Below are positions 9,896 to 18,502 of a DNA stretch of 64,000 nucleotides, one piece after another. Both the position numbers and the translations under genes were made by a program. The DNA is from Mobilicoccus pelagius NBRC 104925. Its GTDB lineage: Bacteria; Actinomycetota; Actinomycetes; Actinomycetales; Dermatophilaceae. The stretch lies in contig NZ_BAFE01000094.1 of assembly GCF_000247995.1 (NCBI RefSeq), positions 186,001 to 250,000 of the forward strand, read 5' to 3'. The number at the start of each line of letters is the position of its first letter. Position 1 is the first letter of the stretch. A model generated the notes under the pieces. That model ran no database searches and was not told where the DNA came from. It was given only the letters and a program-made list of their open reading frames with translations.

Positions 9896-10878
9896 TGAGC
9901 ACGAAGATCACCCTGGGCAAGGGCATCAATGCCGGTCTGCGCCGCGCGATGGAGAAGGACCCGAAGGTCCTCGTCATGGGCGAGGACGTCGGCAAGCTCG
10001 GCGGCGTGTTCCGCATCACCGAGGGTCTGCAGAAGGACTTCGGCGAGGATCGCGTCATCGACACCCCGCTCGCCGAGTCCGGCATCGCGGGCACGGCCGT
10101 CGGTCTCGCGCTGCGCGGGTACCGGCCCGTCGTCGAGATCCAGTTCGATGGGTTCATCTACCCGGCGTTCGACCAGATCACGAGCCAGATCGCCAAGATG
10201 CCCGCCCGTTCCCACGGGTCGGTGCGTCTGCCGATCGTCGTCCGCGTACCCTACGGCGGCGGCATCGGTGCGGTCGAGCACCACAGCGAATCGAACGAGT
10301 CGTACTTCCTCCACAGCGCCGGCCTGCGGGTCGTCACGTGCAGCAACGCCGAGGACGCCTACTGGATGATCCAGGAGGCCGTCGCCTCCGACGACCCGGT
10401 GATGTTCTTCGAGCCCAAGCGTCGCTACCACGAGAAGATGGAGGTCGACCTCGACGCCCCGTCGTCGCCGCGGTCGATGGAGGAGGCCGTCCTCGCCCGC
10501 CCGGGCACCGACGTCACCCTCGTCGCGTGGGGCCCGATGATGAAGACCGCCCTGCAGGCCGCCGCCGCGGCCGAGGCGGAGGGCACGTCGATCGAGGTCG
10601 TCGAACTGCGCGGCCTCAACCCGCTCGACATCGGTGCGATCACGACGTCCGTCGAGAAGACGGGCCGTCTCGTCGTCGCCCACGAGGCGAGCCGGTTCCT
10701 CGGCCTCGGCGCCGAGATCGCCGCCCAGGTCCAGCAGCGCTGCTTCTACCACCTCGAGGCTCCCGTCCAGCGGGTCACCGGCTACGACATCCCGTACCCG
10801 CCGAGCAAGCTCGAGCACCTCCACCTGCCCGACCTCGACCGCGTGCTCGACGGCGTCGACCGCGCGCTCGCGTACTGA
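9895..10878 (+). CDS. pdhB: 2-oxo-acid dehydrogenase E1 component, beta subunit
   Basis: A 327-residue transketolase-like partner of the upstream E1alpha; together they form the alpha2beta2 decarboxylase. Recognisable blocks are VLVMGEDVGKLGGVF, DTPLAESGIAG, EIQFDGFIYPAFDQI, VRVPYGGGIGAVEHHSES (active-site loop near the E1/E2 interface), FEPKRRYHE and the C-terminal VTGYDIPYPPSKLE. The length is normal for the family. The start overlaps the E1alpha stop by one base, which implies translational coupling; only 19 bases separate it from E2. Confidence 0.92.
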   Translation: MSTKITLGKGINAGLRRAMEKDPKVLVMGEDVGKLGGVFRITEGLQKDFGEDRVIDTPLAESGIAGTAVGLALRGYRPVVEIQFDGFIYPAFDQITSQIAKMPARSHGSVRLPIVVRVPYGGGIGAVEHHSESNESYFLHSAGLRVVTCSNAEDAYWMIQEAVASDDPVMFFEPKRRYHEKMEVDLDAPSSPRSMEEAVLARPGTDVTLVAWGPMMKTALQAAAAAEAEGTSIEVVELRGLNPLDIGAITTSVEKTGRLVVAHEASRFLGLGAEIAAQVQQRCFYHLEAPVQRVTGYDIPYPPSKLEHLHLPDLDRVLDGVDRALAY

Positions 10879-10897
10879 CGAGAGGACGCGCACGCAC

Positions 10898-12736
10898 ATG
10901 GGCATCAAGACGTTCAACCTCCCCGACCCCGGTGAGGGCCTCACCGAGGCCGAGATCGTGAGCTGGAAGGTCAAGGCCGGCGACGAGGTCGAGGTCAACC
11001 AGATCGTCGTCGAGATCGAGACGAGCAAGTCCCTCGTCGAACTGCCGATCCCGTGGGACGGCACCGTCGCCGAACTCCTCGTCGAGGAGGGCACCGAGGT
11101 CGAGGTCGGCGCGCCGATCATCCGCGTCGAGGTCGCGGGTGCGGGCGACGAGTCCCCGATCCCCGCCGTCCCGGCCGCACCGCCGGCCGACGCGGGCGGT
11201 GGCTGGGGCGGCACGGCCTCCCCGGGATCCACCGGCGAGTCCGCGGCGACCGAGGTCACCGACGTCACCCCCGCGAAGGGCGGCGCCCCGGCTGGCGGCG
11301 GCACGGTCCGCACGTTCAACCTCCAGGACCCGGGCGAGGGCCTCACCGAGGCCGAAATCGTGAGCTGGAAGGTCAAGCCCGGCGACGAGGTCGAGGTCAA
11401 CCAGATCGTCGTCGAGGTGGAGACGAGCAAGTCCCTCGTCGAGCTGCCGATCCCGTGGGCGGGCACCGTCGTCGAGATCCTCGAGGCCGAGGGCACCGAG
11501 GTGCCCGTCGGCGCGCCGATCATCACGATCGCCGTCGACGGTCCCGCCGAGACCGGCGCTCCCGCCACCGGTGGTTCGGGTTCGGGCGAGAAGCGCGAAC
11601 CCAACCTCGTCGGCTACGGCGAGATCGCCACGTCGACGACCCGCCGTCGCCGCCGCAGCGCCCCGGCACCGGCGGCCTCGGCACCGAGCGCGCCCGCCGC
11701 TCCGCCCGCTGCTCCGGCCCCCGCTCCTGCGCCTGCCGCCCCCGCCCCGGCACCCGTGGCGTCCGTCCCCGTCTCGACCCCCGGTGGGGTGCCGCTGCGG
11801 GAAGGGCGTCCGCTCGCCAAGCCGCCGGTGCGCAAGTTCGCCAAGGACAACGGCGTCGACCTCGCACAGGTCCCCGGCTCGGGACCGAACGGCATCATCA
11901 CGCGGGCCGACGTCGAGGCGTTCGTCTCCGGCGGATCGGCGCAGGCCACTGCTCCCGCCACGGCGACGGACACGACGGTCGCCGCGGCGGCCCCGGCTCC
12001 GGCCCGCTCCGGTGAGCGTGAGACCCGCATCCCCGTCAAGGGCGTCCGCAAGGTCACGGCGCAGGCGATGACCGCGAGCAAGTTCACCGCCCCGCACGTC
12101 ACCGAGTTCGTCACGGTCGACGTCACGGCGACGATGGAACTCGTCGAGCGGCTCAAGACCGACCGGGAGTTCCGCGACGTCAAGGTGACGCCGCTCCTCG
12201 TCGTCGCCAAGGCGCTCCTGCTCGCGTGCAAGCGCAACCCGGGCGTCAACGCGCAGTGGGTCGAGGAGAGCGACGGCTCGGCGACGATCGTGCAGAAGCA
12301 CTACGTCAACCTCGGCATAGCCGCGGCGACCCCGCGGGGCCTCATGGTCCCGAACATCAAGGACGCCGACGCGATGAGCATGCGCGAACTCGCCGAGGCG
12401 ATGGGGCAGCTCGTCGACACGGCGCGGGCGGGCAAGACGCAGCCGGCGGACATGTCGGGCGGCACGATCACGATCACGAACGTCGGCGTGTTCGGCGTCG
12501 ACACCGGCACCCCGATCATCAACCCGGGCGAGTCGGCGATCTTCGTGTTCGGTGCCGTGCGTCGGCAGCCGTGGGTCGTCGGTGAGGGTGCGGACGAGCG
12601 CATCGAGCCGCGCTGGGTCACCCAGCTCGGCCTGAGCTTCGACCACCGCCTCATCGACGGTGACCTCGGCAGCCGGTTCCTCGCCGACGTCGCCGCCGTG
12701 CTCCACGACCCCGCGAAGGGACTCGTCTGGGGCTGA
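10898..12736 (+). CDS. pdhC: Dihydrolipoamide acyltransferase (E2) with two lipoyl domains
   Basis: A 612-residue E2 core enzyme. Order: lipoyl domain 1 (about 1-78, Lys44 in ETSKSLVE), Gly/Pro linker, lipoyl domain 2 (about 135-212, Lys178 in the same motif), Ala/Pro linker (about 255-295), peripheral subunit-binding domain (about 303-345, PVRKFAKDNGVDLAQVPGSG), Ala linker, and the catalytic domain (about 380-612) with His583 and Asp587 in FDHRLIDGD. It transfers acyl groups to CoA. The two lipoyl domains are almost identical at DNA level, an internal duplication. Last gene of the operon; no E3 gene follows, so lipoamide dehydrogenase must come from elsewhere. Confidence 0.93.
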   Translation: MGIKTFNLPDPGEGLTEAEIVSWKVKAGDEVEVNQIVVEIETSKSLVELPIPWDGTVAELLVEEGTEVEVGAPIIRVEVAGAGDESPIPAVPAAPPADAGGGWGGTASPGSTGESAATEVTDVTPAKGGAPAGGGTVRTFNLQDPGEGLTEAEIVSWKVKPGDEVEVNQIVVEVETSKSLVELPIPWAGTVVEILEAEGTEVPVGAPIITIAVDGPAETGAPATGGSGSGEKREPNLVGYGEIATSTTRRRRRSAPAPAASAPSAPAAPPAAPAPAPAPAAPAPAPVASVPVSTPGGVPLREGRPLAKPPVRKFAKDNGVDLAQVPGSGPNGIITRADVEAFVSGGSAQATAPATATDTTVAAAAPAPARSGERETRIPVKGVRKVTAQAMTASKFTAPHVTEFVTVDVTATMELVERLKTDREFRDVKVTPLLVVAKALLLACKRNPGVNAQWVEESDGSATIVQKHYVNLGIAAATPRGLMVPNIKDADAMSMRELAEAMGQLVDTARAGKTQPADMSGGTITITNVGVFGVDTGTPIINPGESAIFVFGAVRRQPWVVGEGADERIEPRWVTQLGLSFDHRLIDGDLGSRFLADVAAVLHDPAKGLVWG

Positions 12737-12762
12737 GCACGCAGCCGAGAGCACAATCGAGA

Positions 12763-12802
12763 ACGCAGCCGGGTGGTCGTCGTCACGACCGCCCGGCTGC
12801 GT
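12763..12802 (+). terminator. Terminator of the oxo-acid dehydrogenase operon
   Basis: Arms ACGCAGCCGGG and CCCGGCTGCGT, with the stem continuing past one mismatch as GGTCGT/ACGACC, lie 27 nt after the E2 stop. Confidence 0.7.
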
Positions 12803-12821
12803 CGTCGTTCTGCACCCTCGA

Positions 12822-12869
12822 CCGAGCCCGAGCCCGAGCCCGAGACCGAGCCCGAGCCCGAGACCGAGC
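12822..12869 (+). repeat. Hexanucleotide tandem repeat (CCGAGC/CCGAGA)
   Basis: Eight consecutive 6-bp units (CCGAGC six times, CCGAGA twice) lie between the operon terminator and the next gene; non-coding. Confidence 0.9.
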
Positions 12870-12951
12870 GCGGGTGTGGGCCGGGGGCCGGGGGCCGTCG
12901 CGCGGCACGGGCCGGCGCGGTCTCGGGCGAGGGGCGTGTCAAGGTAGGGCC

Positions 12952-14418
12952 ATGAGTGAATCCACCGGTGTGGTCGTGCCCCTCGTCGACGGGAAGCGAA
13001 GCACGTCGGCGCTCGGGCGGGCGGTCGTCGCCGACGCGCTGCGGGGCGTGGACCCGGCGGGCGCCGCGGTCGCGGAGAACGAGTCCGACTGGCGCAAGGG
13101 CTACCCGGCGCACTTCCGGCGACTCGTCGAGGTCGGGCTGGGCTCGGCCGACGTGGCGCGGCGCATCGCCGCCGACGGTCTCGACTCGTTCGCGTCCCGG
13201 ATGCGCTGGCAGGATCCCGAGGCGCCGGAGGCCGCGCTCGCCGATCGTCTCTCCTCGCCCGCGGGCGAGGAGACGCCGCTCACGACGGAGACGGTCGTCG
13301 GCATCGGAACACCGGAGACGGAGCTCTCGGTACCGTACCGCGGTGGGCGTCTCGTCGGGGACGACCTCCGGCGTCAGGTCGACCGCTGGGTCGAGCACGG
13401 CATCGTCGAACCCGACCTCGCCGACGCGGTCCGCCGCGTCCAGGAACATCCGGAGTGGCTGTCGCTGCCCGGCCGCACGACGCTCGTCCTCGGCGCCGCG
13501 GCCGAGATGGGGCCGTTGCGCTCGCTCCTGCGGTGGGGTGCCGACGTTGCCGCCCTCGACCTCCCGCGCCCCGACCTGTGGAAGGGGCTCCTCCCCGACG
13601 TGCGCCGCTACGCGGGCACCCTGCACGTGCCGATGCAGCGGACCGACGTGCGTCCCGTCGAGGAGCGCGCGGGCGCCGACCTCCTCCACGACCTGCCGCG
13701 GATCGCCGCGTGGGCCGAGGGGCTCGCGTCGGGGAACGGGCTCGTCCTCGGCAACTACGTCTACGCCGACGGCGCCCTCAACCTGCGCCTCTCCGCCGCG
13801 ACGGACGCGCTCACGGTGCGGCTCCTGCAGCACCGTCCCGACGTCGCCCTCGCCTACCTCGCGACCCCGACGGACGTCTTCGCCGTGCCGCCCTCCGCCG
13901 TGACCCACTCGCGGGAGAGGTTCGGTGGGCGCCGCGCGCGCATGTTCACGGCCGGGCTGCGGGCCGCCACCCGCGGGGCGCTCTACCGGCCCGGCTACCC
14001 GGCCGGTCTCGACGGGCCGGGGATCACCGACTGCATCGTCCCCCAGCAGGGCCCGAACTACCTGCTCGCCAAGCGGATCCACCGCTGGCGCGCCACCGAC
14101 GCCCGCGCCGCCGGGGTGCCGGTCGCGTTCGCCGTCGCACCCCCGACGCGCACCCGTTCCGTCGTGAAGAACCGCGCGCTCGCCGCGGCCTACGCGGGCG
14201 CCCACCGGTTCGGCGTCGAGGTGTTCGACCCGGCGACGAGCAACACGCTCATGGCCGCGCTGCTCGTCCACGACCTCTACGCCGACCGGCCCGCCACAAC
14301 CCACCCGTGGGAGGACGAGGCCGCCCACGCCGCCCACGGCGGTCTCTGGCGCACGGCCTACGACCCCCGCAGCGTCCTGCACATCGCCGCCGCCACCGGC
14401 GTCGCTGCCCGCCACTGA
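12952..14418 (+). CDS. Unrecognised ~490-residue protein with a Rossmann-like segment
   Basis: A 488-residue soluble protein I cannot name. No signal peptide or membrane span is visible. A nucleotide-binding-like beta-alpha-beta segment is at about residues 178-205 (TTLVLGAAAEMGPL, then VAALDLPRPDLW). Other ordered blocks include GNGLVLGNYVYADGALN, GITDCIVPQQGPNYLLAKR, VAFAVAPPTRTRSV and FDPATSNTLMAALLVHDL. The even spread of conserved-looking Gly/Pro/aromatic residues and coding-like GC3 argue for a real enzyme-like protein. The ATG at 12952 has only a weak AGG upstream. It stands alone; the decayed transposase begins right after its stop. Confidence 0.75.
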   Translation: MSESTGVVVPLVDGKRSTSALGRAVVADALRGVDPAGAAVAENESDWRKGYPAHFRRLVEVGLGSADVARRIAADGLDSFASRMRWQDPEAPEAALADRLSSPAGEETPLTTETVVGIGTPETELSVPYRGGRLVGDDLRRQVDRWVEHGIVEPDLADAVRRVQEHPEWLSLPGRTTLVLGAAAEMGPLRSLLRWGADVAALDLPRPDLWKGLLPDVRRYAGTLHVPMQRTDVRPVEERAGADLLHDLPRIAAWAEGLASGNGLVLGNYVYADGALNLRLSAATDALTVRLLQHRPDVALAYLATPTDVFAVPPSAVTHSRERFGGRRARMFTAGLRAATRGALYRPGYPAGLDGPGITDCIVPQQGPNYLLAKRIHRWRATDARAAGVPVAFAVAPPTRTRSVVKNRALAAAYAGAHRFGVEVFDPATSNTLMAALLVHDLYADRPATTHPWEDEAAHAAHGGLWRTAYDPRSVLHIAAATGVAARH

Positions 14419-14429
14419 GGTCAGACGCA

Positions 14430-15105
14430 GTCGTGTCTCCTGGCGACCAGAAGAGGGGCAGAGTCTCTGGCTCCGTGCGGGACCTCGACCCTCGCGCCAC
14501 CGCCGTGCGGTGTCACCGTTCAGGGCGAGCATGGCCATCCACGCGAGGGTGTCGTTGGCCAGGTGCACGATCAGCAGCCACGGCCGGTTCTGATCGAACC
14601 CCTGCAGGGGCACGTTCCTCGGTCCGGTGTCTTTGGCGATACGAATCCGGTCCTCGCAACGGGCCCGGCGGCGGTGGCGTAACTCCGGGTCGGCCAGCTG
14701 CCCACGGGTCGTGTCGGTGACGAACGCCGTCAGGCGGTACCCATCGACGTCCTCGAACCGCAGCTGCGCCCAGGGGAAGGACGCTCACGACGGACGATGA
14801 CCCGGATGCCCGGCGGGTAGCCCTTCAGCTTCAACGGGCCGGTGATCTCGGCCGGCGCCATCGGCGCGTATCAACACCTTCTTGCCCGGCCGGGCCAGGT
14901 CGACCCCCGGCGTCGCGGCCAGCGCGGCCTTGATCACCTGCTCGTGATCGGTCGCGGTGTTCGACCCGGCGTGACCCGGGCGCAGCAGCATCGCCAAGGG
15001 CGCCCCGGTGCCGTCCGGACCGTGGTCGACGAAGACACACGACGGGTGGAAACCGAAACCCCTCTTGAACGCATACGGCAATGGCCCACCTGCCGGGGGC
15101 GTCGA
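14430..15105 (-). pseudogene. Degenerate IS1380-type transposase remnant
   Basis: Fragments of an IS1380-family transposase are readable on the minus strand in three frames. Near 15070-15030 is KRGFGFHP; then VDHGPDGTGAPLAMLLRPGH, GSNTATDHEQV and KKVLIRADGAG (about 14850). An internal deletion and frameshift follow, giving EITGPLKLKGYPPGIRVIVR (about 14845-14785). A further shift gives QLRFEDVDGYRLTAF, ELRHRRRARCEDRI and LQGFDQNRPW (14765-14570), ending in a TRLRL stretch near 14430. The N-terminal third is missing, and I see no terminal inverted repeats or target duplication. It cannot be functional and is the only mobile-element trace in the window. Confidence 0.85.
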
Positions 15106-15277
15106 CTTTCACTGCCGAGGTGAACCGGTGAGGTCGTCGGGGGTGTGCGGGGAACCCGAGGTGAGCCGCTGCGGACGTCACCTCCCCCACCCCAGCAACC
15201 CCTTCCCCACGTCGAGAAGTCGCCAGCGTCAGGGGCAGTGAAGATCGAAGATCCGATACGGGTGAGCGCCCGCGGTG

Positions 15278-16156
15278 TCAGGGCGTGATGACGAGACCGT
15301 CGAGGACGCGGCGGGCGACCTCGTCGTCGCCATGGACGGAGTAGTGGAGGTCGCTCGTGGCGCGGCGGCCGGCGGCGCGGCGGGTGAAGGCCTCGGTGCT
15401 CATCTGGATGCTCGTCGTCTTGCCGATGACGGGGATGGGGCCCGTCTCGTCGACGCCGCCGGTGAACATGAGCGAGCCGTGCGGGGAGCCGTCCTCGCCC
15501 TCCTCGACGCGGACGCCGGTACGGGCGACGACGGGCCCGGTGAGCTCGACCATGACGACCCGGCCGGTGGGCACTCCGGCCCGCTTGACGACGATCATCG
15601 GCAGGGCGTCCATCACCGTCTGGCAGAACGTCGCCGCGGCGAGGGAGTCGAGGTTGCCGGGACGACCGAGCGCGGCGCGGATGTCCTGCTCGTGGCACCA
15701 CAGGTCGTTGACGCGCAAGCGGAGCGCCTCGAGGAGAGGCTTGGGACCCATCGGCATGTCGACGGTCACCTCGTCGAGGTCCTCGGGCTCGTTGTCGCGG
15801 AGGTCCTTGAGCTGGCCGAGTCGCCGGGCGACGACGGTCTGCAGCTCCTCGACGACCTCACGGCCGGGGCAGGAGCGACGCAGTTCGACGCCGTTCTCGA
15901 TCGCACGGTTGAGGGTGGTGCCGAGGTGGGGGTAGTCGGGAACGTCGACCTGCGGGTCGGGGCGGCCCATCAGGGCCGCCTCCGCGGAGACGATGTGGGA
16001 GATCTGGTCCTTGACCGTCCACCCCGGGCACTCCGTCGGCTTGTCGAAGTCGGGGTCGGAGCAGGGGAAGGCCAGGTCGACGAGCGCCTGGGCGGTCTGG
16101 GTGTAGGCGTCGACGAGTCCGGACAGATCTTCGGGAGCGGCCGGGTGCATGGGCAT
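15278..16156 (-). CDS. Maleylpyruvate isomerase/DinB-like mycothiol-dependent family protein
   Basis: A 292-residue protein of the actinobacterial MDMPI/TIGR03083 group of the DinB superfamily. The N-terminal four-helix bundle shows ECPGWTVKDQISHIVSAE (metal His near residue 54), RVNDLWCHEQDIR with the second His pair, and the family-typical C-terminal beta domain (SLMFTGGVDETGP, DLHYSVHGDDEVARRVLDGL). Members use mycothiol for isomerisation or transfer, or act as unknown detoxifiers. The ATG at 16156 was chosen over the one at 16150 because a TAGGCT box sits exactly 6 nt upstream, predicting a leaderless mRNA. It shares a 27-bp divergent promoter with the CopD-CtaG gene. Confidence 0.85.
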   Translation of the reverse strand: MPMHPAAPEDLSGLVDAYTQTAQALVDLAFPCSDPDFDKPTECPGWTVKDQISHIVSAEAALMGRPDPQVDVPDYPHLGTTLNRAIENGVELRRSCPGREVVEELQTVVARRLGQLKDLRDNEPEDLDEVTVDMPMGPKPLLEALRLRVNDLWCHEQDIRAALGRPGNLDSLAAATFCQTVMDALPMIVVKRAGVPTGRVVMVELTGPVVARTGVRVEEGEDGSPHGSLMFTGGVDETGPIPVIGKTTSIQMSTEAFTRRAAGRRATSDLHYSVHGDDEVARRVLDGLVITP

Positions 16157-16183
16157 GCCCTCAGCCTAACTAGGCTGGTCGTC
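16157..16183. promoter_or_regulatory. Palindromic bidirectional leaderless promoter
   Basis: The whole 27-bp divergent gap contains the perfect palindrome CAGCCTAACTAGGCTG (16162-16177). It presents TAGGCT (TANNNT) on the plus strand at 16171-16176, 7 nt before the ATG at 16184, and TAGGCT on the minus strand at 16168-16163, 6 nt before the ATG at 16156. Each box is at the right distance for transcription to start at the start codon. No standard -35 is apparent on either side. Confidence 0.6.
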
Positions 16184-18295
16184 ATGGCCACTTCGGAGCG
16201 GGTCCGTACGTCTTCAACCACTCCGCAGCCACCGGCGTCGGCGTCGTCGCCGCATCGGTCGCTGCGTACACCGATCCTGCTGGTCGCCGGGGGTGTCGCG
16301 CTCGCCGCGATGGCCCTCGCGGGGGCGGTCGGGGGGATCTTCGCCCCTCTCGTCGGGTTCGACGACGGTGGGGCCCTCGCCCGGTGGGGTGTGCCGGTCT
16401 CCCGGGTGATCCTCGACGTCTCGGCCTCGGCGACCATCGGGCTGCTCCTCCTCGCCGGGACGATCGTCCCGGAGCGGGTGTCGACGGACCGCCGCCGTGC
16501 GGCCTGCCGCATCGCGGTGGTCACCGGGTCGGTGTGGGTCGTGGCCTCCCTCGCCGTCATCGTCTTCGCGATGTCGAACATCTCCGGTGTCTCCGTCACG
16601 GACCCGACGTTCGGGGGGCAGCTCGCCTCCGCGCTCGACTTCGACTACTTCCGCGCCGTGTTCATCAGCGCCCTCGTCGCGGTGGGGGCGACGCTGTGCG
16701 CGCTCGCGTCGCGGACGACGACGGGGATGACGTGGGGTGCGGTCCTCGGTCTCGTCGCGCTCCTCGTCCTCTCGCTCACCGGCCACTCCGGCGGGGCGGC
16801 CGCGCACGACACGGCCGTCAACTCTCTCGCCGTGCACCTCGCCGCATCGGCCGTGTGGCTCGGTGGCCTCATCGCGGTCGTCGTCCTGCGACCCGTCCTC
16901 GGCGTGGATCTGCCCGTCGTCGTCGAGCGGTACTCCGCCCTCGCGATCTGGGCGTACGGCGGTGTCGTCGTCTCCGGTGTCCTCAACGCATCCCTGCGCA
17001 TCGCGCGCCCCGCCGACCTCCTCACGCCGTACGGGATGCTCCTGTGCGCCAAGGTCGTCACGTTTTTCGTCCTCGGCGTCGCCGGGTGGCGGATGCGCGA
17101 CCACCTCATCGGTCGCCTCGAGGCGGACCACGGTGACAGCCGCGCGTTCGCGACGCTCGCTGGCTGCGAGATCGCTCTCATGGCGCTCGCGCAGGGCGTC
17201 GCCGTCGCGATGTCGCGCACCGCGCCGCCGATCTCCCAGGAGGCGTCGCCCGACGTCGTCACCTCCCTCACGGGATACCCCGACCCGGGCGGACCCCTGG
17301 AGGGCCTCGACTGGTTCACGGTGTGGCGGCCCGACTGGATCTTCCTCGCCGCGTCGATCCTCGCCGTCGGTCTCTACCTCGCGGGCGTCCTGCGTCTCCA
17401 CCGCCGCGGCGACTCGTGGCCGGTCCACCGCACGATCCTGTGGACCCTCGGCTGGCTCGCGTTCGTGTGGACGACGAGCGGTGCGCCCGGCGTCTACGGC
17501 CGGCTCACGTTCTCGGCACACATGGTCATGCACATGATGCTCACGATGGGCGGACCCGTGATCATGGCGTTCGGTGCGCCCCTCACCCTCGCATCCCGCA
17601 CGCTGCGGCCCCGCAAGGACAAGACGCTCGGCCCGCGCGAGATCCTCCTCGCCACCGCCCACTCCCGGTGGATGAACTTCTGGGCCAACCCCGTCGTCGC
17701 CGGCTTCAACTTCGCCGGCAGCCTCTACATCTTCTACTTCACGCACCTGTTCGACCTGGCCCTGCGCACCCACACCGGGCACGTCATCATGATCGTGCAC
17801 TTCATGCTCGCCGGGTACGTCTTCGCCTGGTCGCTCGTCGGCGTCGACCCCGGCCCGCGTCGCTGGCCGCCGTCGCTGCGGCTCGTGCTCCTCTTCGCGA
17901 CGATGTCGTTCCACGCGTTCTTCGGCGTCGTCATCACGTCGATGTCGACGCTGCTCGGTGGCGACTACTTCCGGCAGCTCAATCTGCCGTGGGTGGGCGA
18001 CCTCATGGCCGATCAGGAGAAGGGCGGCCTCATCACGTGGGGCATCGGCGAGTTCCCGATGCTCGTCCTCGCCCTCCTCACGCTTGCGACGTGGATGAAG
18101 TCGGAGGAGCACGAGGCCAAGCGGCACGACCGTCAGGCCGCCCGCGACCACGACGCCGCCCTCGAGGCGTACAACGCGTCGCTCCGTCAGCGGGGCGAGG
18201 CGCTGCGCCGGGCCGAGGAGGCCGAGGAGGCCCGCTACCGGGCACGCCACGAGCACGCTCACCGGCACGGGGGCTCCCACCACCCCGACGAGTGA
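16184..18295 (+). CDS. Fused CopD-CtaG copper/cytochrome-oxidase assembly membrane protein
   Basis: A 703-residue polytopic membrane protein. The N-terminal half (about 30-345) carries the CopD-like copper-resistance domain (LTGHSGGAAAHDTAVNSLAVHL with inward His residues). The C-terminal half (about 370-640) is a caa3_CtaG domain with SAHMVMHMMLTMGGP, HTGHVIMIVHFMLAGYVF and MSFHAFFGVVITSMSTLL. Sixteen or so hydrophobic segments are visible. The last ~60 residues are a charged coiled-coil-like region ending in His-rich HEHAHRHGGSHH, a possible metal-binding tail. The fusion is known in actinobacteria and is thought to move copper across the membrane toward cytochrome c oxidase. Leaderless start predicted from TAGGCT 7 nt upstream. 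Confidence 0.88.
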   Translation: MATSERVRTSSTTPQPPASASSPHRSLRTPILLVAGGVALAAMALAGAVGGIFAPLVGFDDGGALARWGVPVSRVILDVSASATIGLLLLAGTIVPERVSTDRRRAACRIAVVTGSVWVVASLAVIVFAMSNISGVSVTDPTFGGQLASALDFDYFRAVFISALVAVGATLCALASRTTTGMTWGAVLGLVALLVLSLTGHSGGAAAHDTAVNSLAVHLAASAVWLGGLIAVVVLRPVLGVDLPVVVERYSALAIWAYGGVVVSGVLNASLRIARPADLLTPYGMLLCAKVVTFFVLGVAGWRMRDHLIGRLEADHGDSRAFATLAGCEIALMALAQGVAVAMSRTAPPISQEASPDVVTSLTGYPDPGGPLEGLDWFTVWRPDWIFLAASILAVGLYLAGVLRLHRRGDSWPVHRTILWTLGWLAFVWTTSGAPGVYGRLTFSAHMVMHMMLTMGGPVIMAFGAPLTLASRTLRPRKDKTLGPREILLATAHSRWMNFWANPVVAGFNFAGSLYIFYFTHLFDLALRTHTGHVIMIVHFMLAGYVFAWSLVGVDPGPRRWPPSLRLVLLFATMSFHAFFGVVITSMSTLLGGDYFRQLNLPWVGDLMADQEKGGLITWGIGEFPMLVLALLTLATWMKSEEHEAKRHDRQAARDHDAALEAYNASLRQRGEALRRAEEAEEARYRARHEHAHRHGGSHHPDE

Positions 18296-18502
18296 CGCCT
18301 CCGCCGTCCCGGCCGCACCCGCCAGGGATGCGGCGGAGACGCCACCGGACCGCCGCCGGACCGCTGCCGGCCCGCTCGACCCTCACGGTCGGGCGGGGCG
18401 GCGTCACTGTGAGGAGGCCGTCCCTGCCCGGGGCGCACGCATGCCCGCGGCTCGCCTAGTGTCGGGCGCGAGAGGTGTTCCCGCGCGACGAAGGAGTGCG
18501 TC

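Noticed and set aside
8693-12736. Firm assignment as pyruvate dehydrogenase
   Set aside because: The alpha/beta split E1 and double-lipoyl E2 without E3 are shared by branched-chain oxo-acid dehydrogenases of actinobacteria; the substrate cannot be settled from motifs alone.
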